From contig NZ_MUNV01000026.1 of NCBI RefSeq assembly GCF_002001125.1, positions 433,010 to 497,009 of the forward strand: a stretch of DNA of 64,000 bases, in the 5' to 3' direction. The stretch comes from Rhodanobacter sp. B04 (GTDB lineage Bacteria > Pseudomonadota > Gammaproteobacteria > Xanthomonadales > Rhodanobacteraceae). How positions within the stretch are numbered: position 1 is the stretch's first letter; every line of letters starts with the position of its first letter. The translations under genes were made by a program, and so were the position numbers. Under the pieces are notes generated by a model. The model did not search any database. It was not told the origin of the DNA and saw nothing but the letters and a program-made list of their open reading frames with translations. Shown in pieces: positions 36,414 to 41,733 of this stretch.

Positions 36414-36469
36414 GCCTAACGCTGGAATTAAGCGGCGGCGTAGCCGTCCGCTTGGATGACTGGTTAGGC
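36414..36469 (-). repeat. attC of cassette C9, variant
   Basis: 56 bp; ends GCCTAAC and GTTAGGC. Body with GAATTAAGC..GTAGCC..CTTGGATGAC. Confidence 0.93.
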
Positions 36470-36850
36470 TGCGTTGCGACGAAACACCGTGATGACTGAA
36501 GCAATGCAAAGCCCGGCGATAACCAGTAAGAGCCACAACGCATGAGCAACGACTACAGGTGCTGCATGCATGAGAGAAAGCAATGACAAGATAGCCCATG
36601 GCACAAACACAGCAAGGGCAACCAAGAGCCGACCCCAAGATCTGTGAAAACTCCACGGACGAACTATAGACGCCAAGATCGCACACTCAACGGCAGAAAC
36701 GAGCAGGCAGACCAAAACAAATTTTGTTGGGTAAAGCGGAACTGGCAAATTGTTATGGATGGCGTACCAGTCGGGAACGAACCCTGCACGCACATAGAGG
36801 GCAGCCGCCACAAGCCAAGCAAAGATATAAAACTTGCGGAAAAAATTCAT
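36464..36850 (-). CDS. Cassette C9: four-helix membrane protein
   Basis: The 128-residue protein has hydrophobic segments FYIFAWLVAAALYVRAGF, FVLVCLLVSAVECAILASIV, LLVALAVFVPWAILSLLSLM and AHALWLLLVIAGLCIASVI. The stop is the attC core. Not recognised. Confidence 0.72.
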   Translation of the reverse strand: MNFFRKFYIFAWLVAAALYVRAGFVPDWYAIHNNLPVPLYPTKFVLVCLLVSAVECAILASIVRPWSFHRSWGRLLVALAVFVPWAILSLLSLMHAAPVVVAHALWLLLVIAGLCIASVITVFRRNAA

Positions 36851-36854
36851 AGCA

Positions 36855-36914
36855 GCCTAACGCCTGAGTTAAGCCGCGCCGCGAAGCGGCGTCGGCTTGG
36901 ACGAATTGTTAGGC
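36855..36914 (-). repeat. attC of cassette C8, variant
   Basis: 60 bp; ends GCCTAAC and GTTAGGC. Body GCCGCGCCGCGAAGCGGCG, distinct from its neighbours. Confidence 0.92.
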
Positions 36915-36921
36915 CCTGCCT

Positions 36922-37440
36922 TCATTCTGTGGCCCCTAACACACGAACCAGTGCTTGGCGGGAATCACCTAAGGCATGCAAGAGAGCATCCATTCCTGGT
37001 TTCCACGCGCCGTGATAGAGAAGCTCTGGCTTGCGGGGGTTTTGCGCGAACACGCGATCGATGAAGTAGCCAGCCGCCCCCGGCTCCAGCCCGCTTTCCA
37101 GGTGCGTGATGTAAAGCTCCATGGCATTGCGAGCATCGGTGACGTAGGCGTCGCTGTAGTGGCAGTAGAGCAAGTGCACGACACGGCCGGAGAGTGCCGC
37201 AGCGAATGCCTTATAGAACTCGTATGAGAAGTTCTTGGCGACCGTAGTGGCAACACCGGCCGCGGCCATAAGCGCAACTTCGCATCGGAAAAGCGCGAGT
37301 TCCGACTCGCTTAATGAGAGTTCTGAGCGCGTTTTGCCCTCAGCCTCGATGGCGGTGCCATATGCGGGCGAGACATAGGCGCCAAGTGCCCATTGAGCGA
37401 ACTCGACAGGGTCGTTAACCAGCGCTTCTAGAGATGACAT
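36922..37440 (-). CDS. Cassette C8: unknown soluble protein
   Basis: This 172-residue, mostly helical protein is among the largest cassette products here. Segments: DPVEFAQWALGAYVSPAYG, CEVALMAAAGVATTVAKNFS, HLLYCHYSDAYVTDARNAME. Higher GC than most cassettes. No signal peptide. Not recognised. Confidence 0.72.
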   Translation of the reverse strand: MSSLEALVNDPVEFAQWALGAYVSPAYGTAIEAEGKTRSELSLSESELALFRCEVALMAAAGVATTVAKNFSYEFYKAFAAALSGRVVHLLYCHYSDAYVTDARNAMELYITHLESGLEPGAAGYFIDRVFAQNPRKPELLYHGAWKPGMDALLHALGDSRQALVRVLGATE

Positions 37441-37459
37441 GCGAGTTGCCTCATCTGGG

Positions 37460-37520
37460 GCCTAACGCTGGAGTTAAGCGGCGTGCGGTACGCACGTCCG
37501 CCTTGAACGAGTTGTTAGGT
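37460..37520 (-). repeat. attC of cassette C7, variant
   Basis: 61 bp; ends GCCTAAC and GTTAGGT. Body GCGTGCGGTACGCACGTCC; the decayed fragment at 28944 resembles this one. Confidence 0.92.
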
Positions 37521-37527
37521 GCAAAGC

Positions 37528-37839
37528 TCAATTTTGGTGGTAACCGCGCATGCGAATGAGCTTCCCCTTGGAGTCGAAAAGGATTGATATTATTGTATGG
37601 GCGTCAGGTCGATAGATGTAGACATACCTACCATCTGGGTTGTGATCCTCGTGCACTGGCTGACCTATGCATGATTTTACGAAGTCTGAGGTGGCCTCCC
37701 CCGCAACGTAACCTGCAACAGTTGTGGGGCACGTTGCCTGCGGTGCAGGTGCAGGTGCAGGTGCTGGCGCAGTCGCAGTCGCACAGCCAGAGACAAACAC
37801 GAATAGGAGCAGCACAGACAACATCAGCTTGTTGGACAT
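37528..37839 (-). CDS. Cassette C7: BamE-like lipoprotein
   Basis: The 103-residue protein has a lipobox signal (LLLFVFVSGCAT), an Ala-Pro repeat linker and a small domain with VKSCIGQPVHEDHNPDGR, YVYIYRP and ILFDSKGKLIRMRG. The pattern resembles the SmpA/BamE or lipoprotein Ivy-independent fold in which two helices precede a three-stranded sheet (inference by eye). Function unknown. Confidence 0.72.
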   Translation of the reverse strand: MSNKLMLSVLLLFVFVSGCATATAPAPAPAPAPQATCPTTVAGYVAGEATSDFVKSCIGQPVHEDHNPDGRYVYIYRPDAHTIISILFDSKGKLIRMRGYHQN

Positions 37840-37859
37840 ATAGACCCCTTGGATTGAAC

Positions 37860-37915
37860 ACCTAACGCTGGAATTAAGCGGCGGCGGAGCCGTCCGCTTG
37901 AATGACTAGTTAGAG
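37860..37915 (-). repeat. attC of cassette C6, variant
   Basis: 56 bp; ends ACCTAAC and GTTAGAG. Body with GGCGGAGCC and CTTGAATGAC. Confidence 0.93.
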
Positions 37916-38226
37916 CCTTGCGGCTCCGTCTCGAAGGAAAGACCTATAAGCCTGCACCAATTGTTGACCAAGGCTTCTAGAAGAGCTGCTACATACTCCG
38001 GGTTCTCGTTGTCGAACTTGACAGGAGGCCACCAGTCGGAGAGACCGCCCATGCCGTGAGGCTTGACGAGCTTGGCGTGTACCAGTGCCTTGTTGATGTC
38101 GCCTGCCTCAAGGCTAGCCAAGCAAGCTTGGAGGTTAGTGTCCGGCTGTGAGCCATGGTCAAGGATGAATTTGACCAGAGCCCGCGTTGCCTTTGTTTGC
38201 TGCGCTATCCATGACGACCGAGACAT
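37906..38226 (-). CDS. Cassette C6: unknown soluble protein
   Basis: The 106-residue helical protein contains LQACLASLEAGDINKALVHA and GGLSDWWPPVKFDNENPEYV. The stop TAG lies inside the attC. No signal. Not recognised. Confidence 0.7.
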   Translation of the reverse strand: MSRSSWIAQQTKATRALVKFILDHGSQPDTNLQACLASLEAGDINKALVHAKLVKPHGMGGLSDWWPPVKFDNENPEYVAALLEALVNNWCRLIGLSFETEPQGSN

Positions 38227-38236
38227 TGTGTTTGAG

Positions 38237-38293
38237 CTCTAACGCTTGAGTTAAGCGGCGGCGAAGCCGTCCGCCTTGAACGAGTAGTTAGAG
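38237..38293 (-). repeat. attC of cassette C5
   Basis: 57 bp; ends CTCTAAC and GTTAGAG; standard body. Confidence 0.94.
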
Positions 38294-38329
38294 CGTAGTA
38301 CCAACTTTGACGTAGACAACGATTGCTGC

Positions 38330-38656
38330 TCACGCATGTGCTTTAAGCAACCTATCTAGCTCTGACTCCGATACTCCGGGCGCATCCTCAGCGAGCCAGT
38401 GCGCAAATTGTTCCTTGTGAGCAAAGTGGTGTTTGCGGCCCTTGATGACATGATCCGCTTGCTCACCGAACTTGCATACAAAGTCTAGGTGATTGCGGGC
38501 GGTATTTACCAACTTGGTGAGTGCAATAGAAGGCAGCTCTGCCGCTGGCTCTCTTGCGGTCTTGTCGTTGTAAGGAGATAAGCCGAACAAAAGATCACGT
38601 AGCTCTTTCGTCTTGCCGCGATCCATCAGTGTTCGGATAACTTCGGCCTTCGTCAT
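38330..38656 (-). CDS. Cassette C5: unknown soluble protein
   Basis: This 108-residue, helical and basic protein starts MTKAEVIRTLMDRGKTKELR. A cluster of histidines and lysines (VIKGRKHHFAHKEQFAHWLA) might bind metal or nucleic acid, but nothing shows it. Not recognised. Confidence 0.7.
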   Translation of the reverse strand: MTKAEVIRTLMDRGKTKELRDLLFGLSPYNDKTAREPAAELPSIALTKLVNTARNHLDFVCKFGEQADHVIKGRKHHFAHKEQFAHWLAEDAPGVSESELDRLLKAHA

Positions 38657-38662
38657 GGTGAG

Positions 38663-38719
38663 CTCTAACGCTTGAGTTAAGCGGCGCCGGAGGCGTCCGC
38701 CTTGAACGAGTAGTTAGGC
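38663..38719 (-). repeat. attC of cassette C4
   Basis: 57 bp; ends CTCTAAC and GTTAGGC; body GCGCCGGAGGCGTCC. Confidence 0.94.
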
Positions 38720-39364
38720 GCGGAACCTTCCCCGTGCACGCTGATTTCTCCTTGCACTCCAAACTGCCAAAGCAATGCAGAAGTAAGAGATTCCGCCCAA
38801 GACAGCGGGTAGCTTACCGGAGTAGATGCCAAACATAACAATGAGAAGCGCCATAACTCCGAAGGCCGCTACGAAGAGATTTATAGCCCATGGAGGTAAG
38901 AGCCCACCATCTTCCTTGCGCCCTCTACCAGTGAGAGCACGATAGATAAGCAAAACAAAAAAATACAGACCCGTGAAGGAGATGCCGAGCCCAACAAAGG
39001 TATACAGATTGATCTCTCCGGGCTTAGCGACAGACTTCGACAAAATCCACCAAGCGATCGAAGCTGGGATGTATGCAAAAAAGCACAAAATCGCGCAGCA
39101 AAACAGACGACAAAAGATCACGTAAGCAGCACCGAACCGAACCAGTAACATAACCAGTCGTGCTGACGAAACGCATCGATTTAAGGCGACCTGCGAGTCA
39201 CCACTCTGATGCGACACTTTGCGCCCCCAAAGGTCGGTGCCCTCGGCGATGAACTGCCCAGGAGAGACCTCGCGCACGCGAAAGTACCAGCCGGCCAACA
39301 AACTAGTAAGTGGAAATGCCGAAGCCACTTCTAAAGGATTTTTGGGTTCGACCTGCTGTTTCAT
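38714..39364 (-). CDS. Cassette C4: multi-helix membrane protein
   Basis: At 216 residues from ATG 39364 this is the largest cassette product. A soluble N-terminal part (YFRVREVSPGQFIAEGTDLW) precedes four hydrophobic segments (YVIFCRLFCCAILCFFAYI, LGISFTGLYFFVLLIYRAL, NLFVAAFGVMALLIVMFGI, AVLGGISYFCIALAVW). The stop is the attC core. Not recognised. Confidence 0.75.
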   Translation of the reverse strand: MKQQVEPKNPLEVASAFPLTSLLAGWYFRVREVSPGQFIAEGTDLWGRKVSHQSGDSQVALNRCVSSARLVMLLVRFGAAYVIFCRLFCCAILCFFAYIPASIAWWILSKSVAKPGEINLYTFVGLGISFTGLYFFVLLIYRALTGRGRKEDGGLLPPWAINLFVAAFGVMALLIVMFGIYSGKLPAVLGGISYFCIALAVWSARRNQRARGRFRA

Positions 39365-39369
39365 GTGTT

Positions 39370-39426
39370 GCCTAACGCTTGAGTTAAGCGGCGGCGAAGC
39401 CGTCCGCCTTGAACGAGTTGTTAGGC
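39370..39426 (-). repeat. attC of cassette C3
   Basis: 57 bp; ends GCCTAAC and GTTAGGC; standard body. Confidence 0.95.
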
Positions 39427-39451
39427 GCCACCGCAAGCGCGCCCAATTGGC

Positions 39452-39685
39452 TTAGCGTACACGTTGCGAATGATGTTGCATGGTGCGCTCGTAGAAGCCC
39501 TGCCAGCCCGCAGGCTCTGGAAATTGGCTAGCGAAAACTTGGCGAGCTTGCTCGGGTTGCAATGCAAACCAGTCTTGGAAGGCATACCAATACGTCTCGC
39601 CAGCACCCATGCGCCAGCCAAGTGAGCCAAGCTGAATCTTGGGGAATTTGAGCCAAGGTGGATCCATGCTCATGTTTTTCTCCAT
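39452..39685 (-). CDS. Cassette C3: small Trp/Phe-rich protein
   Basis: The 77-residue soluble protein contains PPWLKFPKIQLGSLGWRMG, WYAFQDWFALQP and EPAGWQGFYERTM: six tryptophans and many aromatics in a short protein, with a regular pattern suggesting a conserved fold. ATG 39673 (MSMDPP) has a better Shine-Dalgarno sequence and is an alternative start. Not recognised. Confidence 0.7.
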   Translation of the reverse strand: MEKNMSMDPPWLKFPKIQLGSLGWRMGAGETYWYAFQDWFALQPEQARQVFASQFPEPAGWQGFYERTMQHHSQRVR

Positions 39686-39688
39686 GAC

Positions 39689-39745
39689 GCCTAACGCTGG
39701 AGTTAAGCGGCGCCGGAGGCGTCCGCCTTGAACGAGATGTTAGCG
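39689..39745 (-). repeat. attC of cassette C2
   Basis: 57 bp; ends GCCTAAC and GTTAGCG; body GCGCCGGAGGCGTCC. GTTAGCG matches the CGCTAAC entry core of C2. Confidence 0.94.
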
Positions 39746-40036
39746 CCAACCGCGCATCGCGGCAGCTATTAAGGCAAATAGAAAGGCGGTAGAAAGAACA
39801 AGCTGGATATCAAACGAGTACTTTAGAAAAATGTTGTACCACTTGGATCTTTCACTGTTGCTCAATATTGCCAAGTAACATTCAACATATCGCTGCTGTC
39901 GAAAAAGAAGCCCAGCTCTCTTTACCTCAACTTGAGCGTCATTGATGCGTAGGAGAACTACGCACACATACAACACATTGAACAAGAGAACGTAAGTTCC
40001 CATGATGACCCACAGAAGTACGAAGAGAGTTGTCAT
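39740..40036 (-). CDS. Cassette C2: membrane protein with soluble middle
   Basis: The 98-residue protein has an N-terminal helix (TLFVLLWVIMGTYVLLFNVL) continuing to VCVVLLR, a polar middle (AGLLFRQQRYVECYLAILSN) and a C-terminal helix (LVLSTAFLFALIAAAMRG). The start lies 3-4 bp from the recombination core. Low GC. Not recognised. Confidence 0.7.
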   Translation of the reverse strand: MTTLFVLLWVIMGTYVLLFNVLYVCVVLLRINDAQVEVKRAGLLFRQQRYVECYLAILSNSERSKWYNIFLKYSFDIQLVLSTAFLFALIAAAMRGWR

Positions 40037-40039
40037 GGG

Positions 40040-40096
40040 CGCTAACGCTGGAGTTAAGCGGCGGCGTAGCCGTCCGCCTTGAACGAATTGTTAGCC
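40040..40096 (-). repeat. attC of cassette C1
   Basis: 57 bp; ends CGCTAAC and GTTAGCC; standard body with GTAGCC. Confidence 0.94.
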
Positions 40097-40552
40097 CTGC
40101 GGGCAGCTAAATTTGGGAGAAGAATACGAATTCTCGCCTTTAGCTGCTGCTGAGGCTTCTAGTAGCTGCTGCTCCTGCCACCACTTTGCATAACAGGCAC
40201 ATTGCTTCTCAACTTCTAGTGGCTTGCCATTGAGATGACGCCAGTACGAGGTGAGCACGACAGAAGATACGTCGTCGAGCGACCGGACACCAAGCGCATG
40301 CAGCTCGTCAGGCAGTTTGGAATGGCCAGACCGAAACCACGCGTTTCTTATGTAAAGGCCCAAACCCGTATGCGCCTTTACGACTGCCTCGGTTTCCGGC
40401 GTGTTCTTGAAGTCGTCCCGTTGCTGCGAGCCGAGCTGCTGGTCGAGCGCAGCGAAGGCTTGCGGCAAAGTATTGGGAACCTCGCCGGCACTCGCCATGG
40501 AAGCTGCGAAAGCAAAGAGGAACAAAATGACGAACTGGATGTGCTTTGGCAT
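40091..40552 (-). CDS. Cassette C1: secreted DUF6794-like protein
   Basis: The 153-residue protein has a signal peptide (FVILFLFAFAASMASAGE) and the recognisable pattern TLPQAFAALDQQL, then HTGLGLYIRNAWFRSGHSKL and LGVRSLDDVSSVVLTSYWRH, as in DUF6794 proteins. Function unknown. It occupies the first position next to attI, so it should be the most highly expressed and most recently captured cassette. Start 5 bp from the attI core; stop from the attC core. Confidence 0.78.
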   Translation of the reverse strand: MPKHIQFVILFLFAFAASMASAGEVPNTLPQAFAALDQQLGSQQRDDFKNTPETEAVVKAHTGLGLYIRNAWFRSGHSKLPDELHALGVRSLDDVSSVVLTSYWRHLNGKPLEVEKQCACYAKWWQEQQLLEASAAAKGENSYSSPKFSCPQG

Positions 40553-40557
40553 GATGG

Positions 40558-40625
40558 GCTAACGCTAAGTAGACCCCATATGCGGGGTATAGCGTTGGAT
40601 CGTTCAGCATCGCCCCCCTCGTCGT
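40558..40625. other. attI recombination site (integron insertion site)
   Basis: The GGCTAAC core at 40558-40564 matches the GTTAGCC at the other end of C1, as expected for the attI x attC junction. Beyond it lies an imperfect hairpin: AACGCTA (40561-40567) pairs with TAGCGTT (40590-40596), and ACCCC with GGGGT inside. The outer limit of attI is unknown. Confidence 0.75.
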
Positions 40626-40628
40626 CAA
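40599..40628 (-). promoter_or_regulatory. Candidate Pc cassette promoter
   Basis: On the minus strand TTGACG (40623-40628) is followed 18 bp later by AACGAT (40599-40604), pointing into the cassette array. The -35 is good and the -10 poor, so this is tentative. Confidence 0.3.
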
Positions 40629-40722
40629 GCCATATTCCTACAGGCGATCAGCGGCTTGCCCTGTTTTGTCAGGTAGGTCGAGCCAAGGAGACTGCCTGGA
40701 AAGCAGCAGGGAGTGGCTGGAT

Positions 40723-41730
40723 ATGTCTTATGACGCTGAAAGCGGCGGTATATCTACTGGTGGCGGGGTGCCACGTGTACCGCGGCTTTTCGATGAAGTT
40801 CGTCGGCACATGCGGCTGAAACACTACAGTTTGCGCACCGAGAAGGTGTATCTCGCTTGGATGCGTCGGTTCATCTTGGCGAACAACAAACGGCACCCGC
40901 GCGAGATGGGTGCGGTGGAGGTTGAGTGTTTCCTGAGCAGTCTCGCGGTCGAGGGAGATGTGGCGGCCAGCACACAGAATCAGGCATTGTCGGCCTTGCT
41001 GTTTCTATATCGGCAAGTGCTTGGCATGGAATTGCCGTGGATGGACAGCATGGTGCGGGCCAAGCGTCCGCAGCGGTTGCCGACCGTGCTGTCGGTGGAA
41101 GACACGCGGCGGTTGCTGGGTGCGATGGATGGGCGGCCATGGCTGCTGGCCAGCTTGCTTTACGGAACGGGCATGCGCCTGATGGAGTGTCTGCGCTTGC
41201 GCATCAAGGATGTGGATTTCGGTCGCGGCGAGATCACCATACGAGACGGCAAGGGCGGCAAGGATCGCCACACGATGTTGCCGCGCGCACTTGTCGAACC
41301 GTTGCAGCGCGAGATTGAGCGTGCACGCCTCCTTCATCAGGAGGATCTCGCCGGTGGCTTCGGTGAGACGCGACTACCTCATGCGCTTGCTCGAAAATAT
41401 CCGAAGGCCGCACGGGAGCTCGGCTGGCAGTTTGTGTTTCCGTCGCTGCAGCGCTCGCGCGATCCGCAGGACGGCACCTTTCGACGGCATCATTTCGATG
41501 AGCGGATTCTGGCCAGGGCGATGAAGCGTGCAAGGGTGGTTGCGAATATTGCCAAGCCTGTCAGTGCACACACACTGCGCCACTGCTTCGCCACGCATTT
41601 GCTGGAGGCAGGTTATGACGTGCGCACCGTACAGGAACTGCTCGGCCATAAAGACGTTACCACCACGCAGATCTACACCCATGTGCTGAATCGTGGTGGC
41701 CAGGGCGTGCTGAGCCCGCTGGATCGTTGA
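40723..41730 (+). CDS. intI: Integron integrase IntI (tyrosine recombinase)
   Basis: The 335-residue protein has an N-terminal SAM-like core-binding domain ([20 protein letters not shown]) and a catalytic domain with R152 ([13 protein letters not shown]), H283-R286 ([13 protein letters not shown]), H309 (LLGHKDV) and the nucleophile Y318 (TTQIYTHVL). The extra patch at about residues 215-240 ([20 protein letters not shown]) separates IntI from XerC/D. ATG 40723 follows GGGAG. It is transcribed away from the cassettes, the usual integron layout. All catalytic residues are present, so it looks active. Confidence 0.97.
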   Translation: MSYDAESGGISTGGGVPRVPRLFDEVRRHMRLKHYSLRTEKVYLAWMRRFILANNKRHPREMGAVEVECFLSSLAVEGDVAASTQNQALSALLFLYRQVLGMELPWMDSMVRAKRPQRLPTVLSVEDTRRLLGAMDGRPWLLASLLYGTGMRLMECLRLRIKDVDFGRGEITIRDGKGGKDRHTMLPRALVEPLQREIERARLLHQEDLAGGFGETRLPHALARKYPKAARELGWQFVFPSLQRSRDPQDGTFRRHHFDERILARAMKRARVVANIAKPVSAHTLRHCFATHLLEAGYDVRTVQELLGHKDVTTTQIYTHVLNRGGQGVLSPLDR

Positions 41731-41733
41731 GGC

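Noticed and set aside
29049..40096. Regular repeats as a CRISPR array
   Set aside because: Repeats are 56-90 bp with inner symmetry and RYYYAAC/GTTRRRY ends, spaced 240-700 bp with genes in between, and next to an integrase. They are attC sites.
40669..40682. CTGTTTTGTCAG as a LexA box before intI
   Set aside because: The spacing between CTG and CAG is 6, not the 10 of the classical SOS box, and it does not match the Xanthomonas-type motif.
40666..41730. IntI as XerC/XerD or a phage integrase
   Set aside because: The integron-specific patch [20 protein letters not shown] and the attI/attC context identify IntI.
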